Source of the DNA: Paenibacillus ihbetae
Lineage (GTDB): Bacteria; Bacillota; Bacilli; Paenibacillales; Paenibacillaceae
DNA length: 64,000 bases
Assembly: GCF_002741055.1 (NCBI RefSeq)
Contig: NZ_CP016809.1
Coordinates: 5,310,501-5,374,500, forward strand
Reading direction: 5' to 3'
Every line of letters begins with the position of its first letter. Within the stretch, counting starts at the first letter, position 1. This document shows, piece by piece, positions 33,284 to 42,816 of this stretch. The translations under genes were made by a program, and so were the position numbers. Below the pieces are notes generated by a model, which searched no databases, had not been told where the DNA came from, and saw nothing but the letters and a program-made list of their open reading frames with translations.

Positions 33284-35431
33284 ATGAGCTTACACAGAAA
33301 GACAACGAAGCTTGCTTTGGTCGTTGTGATGATGTTGGCGATGGTTTTTCCAACCAGCGTATTCGCCGCCTCCGGGGATGTAACATCCATTGAATTTGAT
33401 ACGAAAGAAAGCACCATCCACCTGATCGTAAACGAGACTACGGAGCAGCTCCGGGTGCTGGCTAACATTGAAGGAACGACTTCCAAGCGCGACGTAACCA
33501 ATGAAGCGACATGGACCTCCTCCAATACGCGGATCGTCCGGGTAGACGGTGGACTTCTGACACCGCTGGAAAAGGGCTCGGCCCGAATCACGGCCAAATA
33601 TAAAGGGGCCATCAAGACGATCGAAGTCAATGTTCAATACGCCATTGACGAGCTGAAGCTGGATCAGCCCGACAAAGCCGAGTACAAGCTCGGAACCGAA
33701 GGCTTGACGGTCAAAGCGTTGGCCGACGGGACAAACGATGTAACGACAGAAGCCAAATGGACCTCCTCCGACGAGAGCGTCGTGAAGGTGAATAAAGGCG
33801 AGCTGACGCTCGAAGGCCTTGGCACGGCGACCATTACGGCGGAGTACAAGGGACTCAAGGCTTCATACAGCGTGAAGGTCATCGCGCCTTACCAGAAGCT
33901 TTCGATCGTACCAGGTGAAGATCAAGAGCTGTTGGTCGGGGATGCGCCGATTGAACTGAAGGTGTACGCGAAGCAATCCGAAACGGAGAGCGGACTCGGC
34001 ACGGATGTCACCGATAAGGTCAAGCTGAAATCCTCCAACCCGGCCGTTGCGGACGTGGAGGACGGCAAGCTGAAGCCGGTGGCCTTGGGGAAAGCGACCA
34101 TTAGCGTCAGCTATCTGGGCACTATCGCCAAGCTTGACGTGTATGTACGCAATCCATATGAAGCATTGATTCTGGATCAGACTGATTTCGTGAAAAATCC
34201 GGTAATGTTCATGAACGAATCGGTAACAATCAAGACACTCGTTCGTAATGCGGCTACCTCTTCGATCGAAGTGAACGGAGAATGGAACTCCTCCAATCCG
34301 CTTGCCGTTACGGTAGACCAAGGCGTGCTTACTGCCCGCGCTGCGGGTACTTCCACCATTAAGGTCAGCTATCTTGGCATCAGCAAGGAATTCACCGTCA
34401 AGGTACATCCGACCGTGACGAAGTTCGAAGTGGAAGATAGCGATATCGAGCTGCTGAAGGATGAGTCCAAATCTTATCCTAAAGTTACGGGGCTTCTCCT
34501 GGATAACGAGAAGAAGGATTTCAGCGGAGAGGTTGTCTGGACTTCCAGTGACGAGAACGTGGTAACGGCAGAGAGCAGCAAGTTCAAGGCAGTCGATGCA
34601 GGAACCGCTACTTTGACCGGAAAGATCGGTTCGAAAGAGGTAGCCACGGTTCACGTTACGGTGAACGAGCGCGTCCTGGTTCTATTGCCTGAAATTGAAG
34701 AGTACCAGCTGGTCATCGGCAAAACCGAGACGCTGCCGAAAGTGAACGCCGTATTTGAAGACGGCGTGGAGAAGGATGTAACCTCCTTGGTCGAATGGTC
34801 GCTTACAGGTTCCTCTGCGGCTGCGGTCATCAAGGACGGTACGATTAAAGGCTTGACCAAGGGTTCAACCACGCTGAAAGGAACCTATCTTAACAAGGAT
34901 GTCAAGATTCCGGTTGCCGTTGAGCAGGAAGTGGTCAAGATCGTTGTAGAGCCGGAAACGATTGACCTTAACATTAAGAAGTCCAAATCGCTCAAGGCAA
35001 CAGGCTATTTCAGCAACGGGAAGACCATCTCGCTCTCCTCCAAAATGAACTGGACCTCTTCCGATACATCCATCGTGACGGTGTCCAGAACATCGGTGAA
35101 AGCGGTGGCCGAAGGAACGGCAACCATTACGGGGTCTTATCAAGGTAAAGAAGTTAAGGTGAAAGTCAATGTTGTGCCGAAGCTGAAGAAATTGACCGCC
35201 AGCGACAAGCGGCTGGACCTGAAGCCGGGAGATATCAAGACGGTTACGGTAACCGCAGAGTATGACACGGGTGCAACGGCCAATGCTGCGGATCAGGTCG
35301 TATGGACGACAAGCAATGCCAGCGTTGCCAAAGTGACAAACGGACGAATCGAGGCGATTGCCAAAGGAACTGCCCGAATTAAAGGCAAATTCGACTCGAA
35401 GACCGTCAGCATTACCGTTTATGTAAAATAA
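33284..35431 (+). CDS. Secreted protein with eight Big_2 Ig-like repeats
   Basis: A 715-residue exported protein. The signal peptide ends near residue 28 (FPTSVFA-A). The rest is a chain of bacterial Ig-like group 2 domains; I count eight repeats by the recurring W-T/N-S-S-N/D strand followed by V-x-G-x-x-x-x-x-x-x-G-x-A-x-I/L-x. No SLH domain, LPXTG motif or enzyme domain is visible, so it may be held by partners or be free. A strong terminator follows. Confidence 0.85.
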   Translation: MSLHRKTTKLALVVVMMLAMVFPTSVFAASGDVTSIEFDTKESTIHLIVNETTEQLRVLANIEGTTSKRDVTNEATWTSSNTRIVRVDGGLLTPLEKGSARITAKYKGAIKTIEVNVQYAIDELKLDQPDKAEYKLGTEGLTVKALADGTNDVTTEAKWTSSDESVVKVNKGELTLEGLGTATITAEYKGLKASYSVKVIAPYQKLSIVPGEDQELLVGDAPIELKVYAKQSETESGLGTDVTDKVKLKSSNPAVADVEDGKLKPVALGKATISVSYLGTIAKLDVYVRNPYEALILDQTDFVKNPVMFMNESVTIKTLVRNAATSSIEVNGEWNSSNPLAVTVDQGVLTARAAGTSTIKVSYLGISKEFTVKVHPTVTKFEVEDSDIELLKDESKSYPKVTGLLLDNEKKDFSGEVVWTSSDENVVTAESSKFKAVDAGTATLTGKIGSKEVATVHVTVNERVLVLLPEIEEYQLVIGKTETLPKVNAVFEDGVEKDVTSLVEWSLTGSSAAAVIKDGTIKGLTKGSTTLKGTYLNKDVKIPVAVEQEVVKIVVEPETIDLNIKKSKSLKATGYFSNGKTISLSSKMNWTSSDTSIVTVSRTSVKAVAEGTATITGSYQGKEVKVKVNVVPKLKKLTASDKRLDLKPGDIKTVTVTAEYDTGATANAADQVVWTTSNASVAKVTNGRIEAIAKGTARIKGKFDSKTVSITVYVK

Positions 35432-35436
35432 GAGAA

Positions 35437-35477
35437 AAGCAGCAGCCCGCCTCAAACCATGAGGCGGGCTGCTGCTT
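35437..35477 (+). terminator. Very strong hairpin terminator
   Basis: AAGCAGCAGCCCGCCTC and GAGGCGGGCTGCTGCTT form a perfect 17-pair stem around a short loop, five bases after the stop of the Ig-like protein gene. The tail is TGTTCT. Confidence 0.8.
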
Positions 35478-35669
35478 GTTCTGGCCTGATGCGCAGCGGC
35501 GGCCGGCGGCAATCGTCCAGGGCCGTGCCATTACACTGACCTGGACTAGCAGAAGTACGATTAAAACCGATTTAGTCCTGGAATTATGATAGGTGGAATG
35601 ATAGAATCTTCTCAAATTGGAACGAAGTGATTTCTTCGACCGTATTGAGAGAAAGTGAGGGAGGGAGCG

Positions 35670-36566
35670 ATGAACATGGTGACCGTGTTTCAGTATGATG
35701 CGTTTTCGATCGTGCCCGGCAAGGGGAATCCTGCCGGAGTCGTGCTTGATGCGGATCATTTGACGGAGGAAGACATGCTGGAAATTGCCAAACAGGTCGG
35801 TTTTAATGAAACAACGTTTGTCATGCGATCGGATCAGGCGGATGTTCGGCTGCGTTATTTTACGCCTGGTCATGAAATGAATCTATGCGGCCATGCGACG
35901 ATGGCATCCATGTATGCGCTCAAGACGCGAGGGCTGTTGTCTTCGAAGGAAACATATTCGATCGAGACGAAGGCGGGCGTACTGCCGGTCACATTCGGAG
36001 ATACCGACATGCAGCCCAGCATCACGATGAAGCAGGATTCTCCACAGTTTGTCGAATTCGAAGGCGATGTGGACATGCTGGCTTCAGCGATTGGACTGCA
36101 TCGAGACGAGCTTGATCTGACGAAGCCGATTGTGTACGGCAGTACCGGGATCTGGACGCTGTTAATACCCGTGAAGAAGCTTGATAGCTTCAGCCGGATG
36201 ATTCCGGACAATCGCAAATTTCCGGAGATTCTGACGCAGAATCCGAAAGCCTCCCTGCATCCTTTCTGCATGGAAACGATAGATCCATCCGCGCTGATGC
36301 ATGCGAGGCACTTCTCGTCCCCTTATTCCGGCACGATCGAAGATCCTGTTACCGGAACCGCATCGGGTGTTATGGGCGCATACTATCTGACCTATGTACA
36401 GCCTGAATGGCCAACCATTCAGATGATGGTTGAGCAGGGACAGGAGATCGGCAAAGATGGACGGGTCCAGGTTACGGTTAACCGCGGTTTCGGGGAAATG
36501 GACGTATACATAACGGGAACGGCGGTTTTCGTACGGGATATCGAAGTGGATCCGGAGAAGGATTAA
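35670..36566 (+). CDS. PhzF family isomerase
   Basis: A 298-residue PhzF/DAP-epimerase-fold protein: FQYDAFSIVPGKGNPAGVV opening, catalytic Glu47 in VGFNETTFV, LRYFTPGHEMNLCGHATMA in domain 1, and EDPVTGTASGVMGAYYL in domain 2. The reaction in phenazine synthesis is an isomerisation; most homologs outside phenazine loci have unknown substrates, and no phenazine genes are present here. ATG 35670 has GGGAGG five bases upstream. Confidence 0.9.
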   Translation: MNMVTVFQYDAFSIVPGKGNPAGVVLDADHLTEEDMLEIAKQVGFNETTFVMRSDQADVRLRYFTPGHEMNLCGHATMASMYALKTRGLLSSKETYSIETKAGVLPVTFGDTDMQPSITMKQDSPQFVEFEGDVDMLASAIGLHRDELDLTKPIVYGSTGIWTLLIPVKKLDSFSRMIPDNRKFPEILTQNPKASLHPFCMETIDPSALMHARHFSSPYSGTIEDPVTGTASGVMGAYYLTYVQPEWPTIQMMVEQGQEIGKDGRVQVTVNRGFGEMDVYITGTAVFVRDIEVDPEKD

Positions 36567-36604
36567 ACCATGCCTGATTTAAAGCTGCAAGGAGTGCAAA
36601 ACAG

Positions 36605-37165
36605 ATGCATAGACAAGAAGAAATCCATATCAAACCCAAATTAACTAAAATTTTATTAGGTTCCCTCCTCTTCGTCGCGCTCGGAATCTTTATGCTATAT
36701 GCTGGTTTAGAGGATCGGTTGATTGTTCTGGTGATCGCTGGATTCATCTGTACGGCATTTTTCGGAGCGATGCTGGTCTTTTCGATGAGTAAGATCCTGC
36801 AGCGTAAACCGGCGCTGGTCATTAATGATGAGGGAATTATCGATCGTTCCTCCTATGTAAGCGTTGGGGCGATTCCATGGAATGAGATTAAAAGCATCGA
36901 TATTTACCAAGTCATGAATGAGCGGTTTATTGGAATCGAGGTGCATCATCCGGATGAGATTCTGGCTAGGTTGCCTGAGTGGAAGCAGAAGCTGATGAGA
37001 ATGAATAAAATGATGACGAATGCAACCGTCCATCTATCGGCCTCGGGGCTTTCCTGCAATTTGAACGAGCTGTTTCTAACGCTGTACCGGAGGTGGAAGA
37101 TCTCCAAAAATGACGATATCACCGAAATGACGGAGGTTGTGAACCATGAAGAGCTTCAAGCCTGA
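36605..37165 (+). CDS. STM3941-like membrane protein
   Basis: A 186-residue protein with two N-terminal helices (LLGSLLFVALGIFMLYAGL and VLVIAGFICTAFFGAMLVF). A soluble part opens PALVINDEGIIDRSSYVSVGAIPWNEI, the pattern of the STM3941 family (PH-like domain following two helices). Function unknown. It overlaps the next gene by 20 bases. Confidence 0.72.
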   Translation: MHRQEEIHIKPKLTKILLGSLLFVALGIFMLYAGLEDRLIVLVIAGFICTAFFGAMLVFSMSKILQRKPALVINDEGIIDRSSYVSVGAIPWNEIKSIDIYQVMNERFIGIEVHHPDEILARLPEWKQKLMRMNKMMTNATVHLSASGLSCNLNELFLTLYRRWKISKNDDITEMTEVVNHEELQA

Positions 37166-38078
37166 GATGGATACGGATGCAGCCATAAGCCATCTCCGGG
37201 CAATTGAGGGTGAGCATATAACGAACGTTAGTCCCATCGAGATGGGAGAGCTCAGCAGGGTATTCCGTTATGAAAAAGACGGCAAAGCGTATGTCATTCA
37301 TTTCAAGGATAATCGCGACAGTCTGGAGAAAGAACGATGGATCCATGATCGGTATGGGGCAGTATATGGCTTGCCCGTCCCGAAGGTATACAAGATCGGA
37401 AACGCAGGCACCATCCATTATTCGATCTCGGATCAAATGCCGGGGGTGCCTATCAGCACGCTTCAGCCGACTTCCATCCGTCAAGTCATTCCCGACCTGA
37501 TCGGGCAGTATCTTCGCCTTCACCGGATTACGGCAGGCAATAACAGCGAAGGTTACGGCTGGATCACGCCTGAGGGCAAGGCAGCGCATGGCACGTGGAC
37601 CGATTACCTTAAGGCTACCTTCGACAAGGACCAGGGAGGATTTTACGAGGGCTGGACCGAGCTGTTTGACAGCAGCTTTTTGGAGAAGGACGTCTTCTAC
37701 AGCTTGTATGACAAAATGGTAGAGCTTGCTGCATATGCGCCGCAAGAGCGTTATCTCGTGCACGGGGATTTTCATTTAGGCAATATGCTGGCGGCGGAGG
37801 ATCAGGTATCCGGAATCGTGGACTGGGAAATGGCCATGTACGGCGATTTCATGTTCGATGTTGCGGTCATGGATTTATGGGCGCCTCAGCTTGAGTTTCC
37901 CAAACGTTTGAAGATGGCAGTCGAGCAACAAGGTGACGACATTCCGCATTTCCGTGAGCGGCTGCTCTGTTATCAAATATTCAAGGGAATCGACGGGCTT
38001 CGGTTCTATGCCAAGAAGGATCATGAACCCAGCTATCGGTTTATGAAAGAACGTATCATGTCGCTGCTCTCGGAATAG
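37146..38078 (+). CDS. APH-fold phosphotransferase
   Basis: A 310-residue kinase-like protein of the aminoglycoside phosphotransferase group: catalytic loop LVHGDFHLGNML (His206 to His210, Asp208 as base) and metal-binding GIVDWEMA (Asp226). The N-lobe has the nucleotide strand MGELSRVFRYEKDGKAYVIHF. It could phosphorylate an aminoglycoside, hygromycin-like drug or small metabolite. Unlike the APH-like gene at 28 kb, this copy is intact. Confidence 0.85.
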   Translation: MKSFKPEMDTDAAISHLRAIEGEHITNVSPIEMGELSRVFRYEKDGKAYVIHFKDNRDSLEKERWIHDRYGAVYGLPVPKVYKIGNAGTIHYSISDQMPGVPISTLQPTSIRQVIPDLIGQYLRLHRITAGNNSEGYGWITPEGKAAHGTWTDYLKATFDKDQGGFYEGWTELFDSSFLEKDVFYSLYDKMVELAAYAPQERYLVHGDFHLGNMLAAEDQVSGIVDWEMAMYGDFMFDVAVMDLWAPQLEFPKRLKMAVEQQGDDIPHFRERLLCYQIFKGIDGLRFYAKKDHEPSYRFMKERIMSLLSE

Positions 38079-38198
38079 TGAGTATCCCAGAATCTGATCG
38101 GCAAATATCTCCTCATCTTGTACCGAACTCTCGGTTATGTCCAAGCAGGCGTTATCCCGGACTTTGCCATTTCGTCGGCAAGCTGGATGAAACGGTGC

Positions 38199-38269
38199 TA
38201 TACTCTAAGCGTCTATAGGAGGAAGCTCCGATAGAACTAAAAGACCTGCCGACTACGGCAGGTTTTTTT
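38199..38269 (+). terminator. Tandem hairpins with T tract, possible short RNA
   Basis: ACCTGCC and GGCAGGT pair over a short loop (38244-38262) and are followed by seven T residues: a clear terminator. Just before it a second hairpin (CTAT-GGAG with CTCC-ATAG, 38213-38234) follows a TATACT box at 38199. It either ends the phosphotransferase transcript or is a short independent RNA of about 60 bases. Confidence 0.6.
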
Positions 38270-38356
38270 AGTTTCGTTTTCTTTTGTTTTCTAGCGGGTA
38301 CCAGCTTAATCAATTGAACTTAGCCCTATGAAATTAGCCCAATTAAGCTCAATCGA

Positions 38357-38635
38357 TTATCGCTCGCAGGCGATTTTATCCTTGTCACGATCCCTGGCTG
38401 TGTTGGCGTCATACAGCGCTTTGGACACAAAAGGCTTGTATTTCGTCTTGCCGCCTTTGTTCTTGACGGATGCGGACCGGGCAACGCCTCCAGGGTAATC
38501 TTTATTCATCTCTTTGCAGTTTTTGTATTTTTTCACTTCGGTGGATTTGGCATCTGCAATACCAGTGCTGGTATGACCCAGTGCAAGAGTAGTGAGCAGA
38601 GCAGCCGAGAGCAGAATGGTTATCTTTTTCTTCAT
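38357..38635 (-). CDS. Excalibur-domain calcium-binding secreted protein
   Basis: A 92-residue exported protein: signal peptide of about 29 residues (KKKITILLSAALLTTLALG core), then an excalibur domain, KKYKNCKEMNKDYPGGV followed by a tail with DRDKDKIACE, the conserved DxDxDxxxCE calcium loop. The two Cys (near residues 40 and 90) would form a disulphide outside the cell. Such domains are often the C-terminal part of nucleases; here it stands alone. Confidence 0.85.
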   Translation of the reverse strand: MKKKITILLSAALLTTLALGHTSTGIADAKSTEVKKYKNCKEMNKDYPGGVARSASVKNKGGKTKYKPFVSKALYDANTARDRDKDKIACER

Positions 38636-38757
38636 GACAATCGAACTCCTTTATGTATCAATCCATTAATGATTATTTCATCCTTATCATAGTAGGTGTT
38701 TCCAAATATATCAATATGCAGGTGCAAGTACCGGTGTAGTACTCTGAGAAGAGCAAA

Positions 38758-38786
38758 TTCTGACCTTGTTCCGAACGTGGTATACT
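38758..38786 (+). promoter_or_regulatory. Probable promoter of the SNF2 gene
   Basis: TTCTGA, 17 bases, then TATACT (38781-38786). It is 36 bases before the SNF2 start codon. The -35 match is weak. Confidence 0.4.
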
Positions 38787-38822
38787 GTTGTGTAACAAGC
38801 GAGAAAGAAAGGGATTGGACGG

Positions 38823-41800
38823 ATGAGCAACCGGTTGACGGAACGAATCATTAAACAGTGGTGCGGAAAAGCCTCCTATGAGAAGGGGCATCAGCTATAC
38901 CGGGGCGGCAGGGTTCACATGCTGAAGCGGGACCCCGATAACCGGATATATGATGCGGAGGTTGCGGATCGAACATCCAGGATCGTCCGGATCCGGATCG
39001 ATGAAGAAGGAGATATCATTGCGGAATGCAGCTGCGGACTCCATCATTCAACGTCGCATCGATGCAATCACATGGCAGCCGTGCTGCTGACAATCCAGGA
39101 GCTGGAGCAACCAAGTGACGGTGACGAACGGAAGTACCCGTCCCTGCTGCATGGTACGAAGCCTGGAGAAGAAGAGAACGGGCTGCTAACCCCGCGTGCT
39201 AAGGGCAATTCGTTCATGGCAGCGGACGATTGGGAGATGGATCCCCAGATCGGCCATCGGCTGCTCGGTCTGTTCGCCGATCCGGGGTATCGGCATTCCA
39301 GTGCCGCCTCACGTTTTGACACAAGGGAGACCTTGCAGGCGGAATTTATCTTAAAGCTGATTCCATTTAGCAGCGGAAAGAATCGGTTGGGCATGGAAAT
39401 GAGAGTCGGCCAGAAGCGGCTGTACGCGGTGCACCGGATTCGCGATTTTCTGGAATGTGTTAGAAGACTGGAGCCGTGCACGTTTACAAAGAACTTCGCC
39501 TATGATCCGGAGCGGCATGGATTTAAGAAGGAGGATGACGACCTGCTCCAGGAGCTGATCCGTATTTACGACCATGAGCGTATGGTTCAGCAGACGTTCG
39601 GCTTTTACGGTCCCCCCGGCAAAAAGGCCGGGAGTGAGCGGATGCTCTTCATCCCGCCCTCGTTCTGGCCAAAGATCAAAGCGCTGGCGGCTGCGTCCGG
39701 AAGCTGTCTGCTGTCGGTCGACGGGATCCTGACGGACAAGCTGCAGGCTTACGAGGAGCCGCTCCCGATCCGGTTTGAAGTGGAGTCGTCCGCAGATACG
39801 CAATACGTGATGCATGTTCAAGGACTGGACCGGCTGTTGATTCTGGAGGAATACGGAGCCGCCGTCGTTGACGGGAAGCTTGCCGAGCTGACGCCCGAAG
39901 ATGGGGCCAGACTATCCGAGATGAAAGAGCTGCTCGAGCGTACGTATCCGCCTGCTGTCCCGATCTCGGGGGCCGTCATGGAATCCATGATGGAGAAGGT
40001 AATCCCCGGGCTTATGAAGCTTGGCAGCGTCCATATCGCGAAGTCCGTATCCGACAAAATGATTCGCTCTCCGCTCAAAGCCAAGCTGTACCTTGATCGG
40101 GTAAGAGGGCGCTTGCTGGCCGGGCTGGATTTTCAATACGGCGATATTGTAATCAATCCGCTCGACGGAAACCGTGCAGCGCACGATGGCGGTGCCATTC
40201 TCGTCCGGGACGGAGAACGGGAACAGCAGATCCTGCGCCTCATGGAGGAGGCCGATTTCGCCAAAACGGACGGCGGATACTATATGAACGACGAGGATGC
40301 GGAATTTGATTTTCTGCACCATATCGTTCCCGAGCTGGAGAAGCTGCTTACGGTATATGCCACGTCAGCCGTGAAGGAGCGAATATTCCGGGAGCATGCT
40401 GCGCCGAAATTGAAAGTGGACATCGATGAGCGGACCGATTGGCTGGAGCTGAAGTTTGAGCTTGACGGCATACCGGAATCCGAGATTCGAAGCTTGATCC
40501 GCTCGCTCGAGGAGAAGCGGAAATATCACCGTCTTCCAAGCGGTGCGCTGATGCCCTTGGAGGGCGAGGCATTGCAGGCGATCATAGCGGCCATGAACCG
40601 GTTAGGGGCATGGAAGGGCTATAAGGAGAACGGTACAGCCAGATTGCCGGCCGTTCAAGGACTGCAGCTGCTGGGCTGGGAGAGCGCGTCGTCATCAGTC
40701 CAGCTCGGCAAATCGCTCAGACGAATGCTTCAGCATGTCAAACATCCCGACGATCTGGACTTCCCGGTACCGCCAAGCCTCGAGCCGGTCTTGAGAGATT
40801 ACCAGAAGTATGGATACCAGTGGATGCGCACCTTGGCCCACTACCGGTTCGGCGGAATATTGGCTGATGATATGGGTCTTGGAAAAACGGTCCAGAGCAT
40901 CGCGTTCATGCTGTCCCTTCTTCCGGAAATTCGAAAGGCTGGAGAACCCGTCCTGATCGTGGCCCCGGCTTCTCTGCTATATAATTGGCAGAGCGAGCTT
41001 GCCCGGTTCGCGCCGGAGATTCGAGCGGCCGTCATGGACGGCTCCCGGCTTGAACGGAAGAAGCTGATTCGCAGTGAAGGGGAGGCGGATGTATGGATCA
41101 CCTCGTATCAGCTGCTTCGCATGGACATGGCCGATTATGCCAAACGGATGTTCCACGCCGCGATATTTGACGAAGCCCAAGCCTTTAAGAATGATGCGAC
41201 GCAGACTGCACAGGCGGTGAAGACGATCAGCAGCCGGTACCGGTTTGCCTTGACCGGCACTCCGATGGAAAATCGGATGGAAGAGCTCTGGTCCATCTAT
41301 GATGCGGTATTCCCTGCCTTGTTCGGTGGACGAAAAGCTTTTCAGGATTTGCCGAGGGAGACGGTCGCAACACGGATCCGACCTTTCTTGCTGCGGAGGC
41401 TGAAGTCGGATGTGCTGAAAGAGCTGCCGGATAAAATCGAGACACTGCAGTCTTCAGCACTCCTGCTGGAGCAGAAAAAGCTGTATACGGCTTATTTGGC
41501 CAAGCTAAGACAAGAGACGCTGAAGCATCTCGCCAAGGACGGCTTCCAGAAGAGCCGAATCCGGATATTGGCCGGCTTGACCCGCCTGCGGCAAATATGC
41601 TGTCACCCTGCATTGTTCGTGGAAGGCTATGAGGGCAACTCCGCGAAGTTCGAGCAGCTGCTGGAGACGCTCGCCGAATGCCTCCATGGGGGAAGACGCG
41701 TCCTCGTCTTCTCGCAGTTCACCACCATGCTGAAGCTGATCAGCCAGGAGCTGGGACGGCGCGGGGTGCCGTTCTTCTACCTCGATGGACAGACCCCACC

Positions 41801-42158
41801 GGCCGAGCGGGCCTCGCTGTGCAGCCGCTTCAACGAAGGCGAGCGCGAGATCTTTCTGATCTCCTTGAAGGCCGGGGGAACAGGGCTTAATCTGACCGGA
41901 GCGGATACGGTCATCCTCTATGATCTGTGGTGGAATCCGGCGGTTGAGGAACAGGCGGCCGACCGGGCGCACCGGATCGGACAGAAGAAAATCGTACAGG
42001 TGATCCGGATGGTAGCCAGGGATACCATTGAGGATAAGATGATAACCTTGCAGCAGAAGAAAAAGGATCTGATCGACGAGGTCATCCAATCGGGTGAGGA
42101 TTGGCTCCCGAGCTGGACCGAGGAGGATATCCGGGAGCTGTTGATGCTCCAGCCATAA
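38823..42158 (+). CDS. SNF2 family DEAD/DEAH helicase with SWIM domain
   Basis: A 1111-residue Swi2/Snf2 ATPase. An N-terminal SWIM zinc finger uses Cys69, Cys71, Cys81 and His83 (ECSCGLHH then RCNHMAA). A central region of about 500 residues follows. The motor includes motif I DDMGLGKTVQS (Lys688), motif II DEAQ (783-786), ALTGTPMENRMEELWSIYD, and the helicase C-lobe with FSQFTTML and the QAADRAHRIGQ motif VI. It is a double-stranded DNA translocase; the cellular role in Firmicutes is poorly known. It begins a new transcript. Confidence 0.92.
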   Translation: MSNRLTERIIKQWCGKASYEKGHQLYRGGRVHMLKRDPDNRIYDAEVADRTSRIVRIRIDEEGDIIAECSCGLHHSTSHRCNHMAAVLLTIQELEQPSDGDERKYPSLLHGTKPGEEENGLLTPRAKGNSFMAADDWEMDPQIGHRLLGLFADPGYRHSSAASRFDTRETLQAEFILKLIPFSSGKNRLGMEMRVGQKRLYAVHRIRDFLECVRRLEPCTFTKNFAYDPERHGFKKEDDDLLQELIRIYDHERMVQQTFGFYGPPGKKAGSERMLFIPPSFWPKIKALAAASGSCLLSVDGILTDKLQAYEEPLPIRFEVESSADTQYVMHVQGLDRLLILEEYGAAVVDGKLAELTPEDGARLSEMKELLERTYPPAVPISGAVMESMMEKVIPGLMKLGSVHIAKSVSDKMIRSPLKAKLYLDRVRGRLLAGLDFQYGDIVINPLDGNRAAHDGGAILVRDGEREQQILRLMEEADFAKTDGGYYMNDEDAEFDFLHHIVPELEKLLTVYATSAVKERIFREHAAPKLKVDIDERTDWLELKFELDGIPESEIRSLIRSLEEKRKYHRLPSGALMPLEGEALQAIIAAMNRLGAWKGYKENGTARLPAVQGLQLLGWESASSSVQLGKSLRRMLQHVKHPDDLDFPVPPSLEPVLRDYQKYGYQWMRTLAHYRFGGILADDMGLGKTVQSIAFMLSLLPEIRKAGEPVLIVAPASLLYNWQSELARFAPEIRAAVMDGSRLERKKLIRSEGEADVWITSYQLLRMDMADYAKRMFHAAIFDEAQAFKNDATQTAQAVKTISSRYRFALTGTPMENRMEELWSIYDAVFPALFGGRKAFQDLPRETVATRIRPFLLRRLKSDVLKELPDKIETLQSSALLLEQKKLYTAYLAKLRQETLKHLAKDGFQKSRIRILAGLTRLRQICCHPALFVEGYEGNSAKFEQLLETLAECLHGGRRVLVFSQFTTMLKLISQELGRRGVPFFYLDGQTPPAERASLCSRFNEGEREIFLISLKAGGTGLNLTGADTVILYDLWWNPAVEEQAADRAHRIGQKKIVQVIRMVARDTIEDKMITLQQKKKDLIDEVIQSGEDWLPSWTEEDIRELLMLQP

Positions 42159-42251
42159 GACATGGGAAATGGGCCGAGCGCTTCGCTGCTGTCCGATGCT
42201 GCGATTTCAGACTAGATTCCTATAGGGAAACGATAAGGCGGTTAACCGAAC

Positions 42252-42587
42252 ATGATTTCATTTGTGCTAACATTAAAACGGCTGCTCAAAGGGCTGGTTC
42301 ATGCGTTCAAGCAACGCAATTTCGTTGCGTTGTTTGTCCTGATCGTCATCATGCTGATCTCGGGGACGATGTTCTATACAAAGCAGGAGGGCTTGTCCGT
42401 GCTGGACGCACTGTATTTCTGCGTTGCTACGCTGAGCACGGTCGGCCACCCCGACTTTGCTCCGCAAACTTCACTCGGAAAGGTGTTTACGATGATCTAC
42501 ATCGTCGTCGGAACCGGCTTGTTCCTCGGGATGGTCGGCCATCTTGCCTATGCTTTGATCAAGAGCACGCAAAAAGAAGAGAATTAA
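42252..42587 (+). CDS. Two-helix cation channel, NaK-like, filter TVGHPD
   Basis: A 111-residue tetrameric channel subunit with an interfacial helix (MISFVLTLKRLLKGLVHAF), outer helix (VALFVLIVIMLISGTMFY), pore helix and filter, and inner helix (VFTMIYIVVGTGLFLGMVG). The architecture and length closely follow the Bacillus NaK channel, whose filter reads TVGDGN at 63-68. Here the same six positions are Thr-Val-Gly-His-Pro-Asp, which replaces the Gly that normally forms the outer ion site. It should conduct cations, but with unknown selectivity. Confidence 0.85.
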   Translation: MISFVLTLKRLLKGLVHAFKQRNFVALFVLIVIMLISGTMFYTKQEGLSVLDALYFCVATLSTVGHPDFAPQTSLGKVFTMIYIVVGTGLFLGMVGHLAYALIKSTQKEEN

Positions 42588-42622
42588 CCGTCAGACGGCC
42601 TCGAACGAGGGATCTGAACCGG

Positions 42623-42676
42623 GCTCCGCCTAAGGGTTGCAACGACCCGAGCATGGCGGAGCTTTTCTCATTTTTT
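42623..42676 (+). terminator. Rho-independent terminator
   Basis: GCTCCGCC and GGCGGAGC pair, enclosing an inner GGGT/ACCC stem; TTTTCTCATTTTTT follows. It ends the channel gene. Confidence 0.82.
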
Positions 42677-42816
42677 AGGGCTCTTGCTCTATAGTTCATC
42701 ATATATTTCCGAGAAAATATGGTATAATTGGATGGTTATGAGCTTCCATTATGTCCCAAATTTGCTTGAGTGCGGTTCTTGGGATAAAAGTTGATTAAAA
42801 AAGGAATGAGACAAGC

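Noticed and set aside
42101..42694. A 197-codon plus-strand frame across the end of SNF2 and the channel gene
   Set aside because: The overlapping 111-residue channel has a clear fold and filter; this frame has no start signal and no domain.
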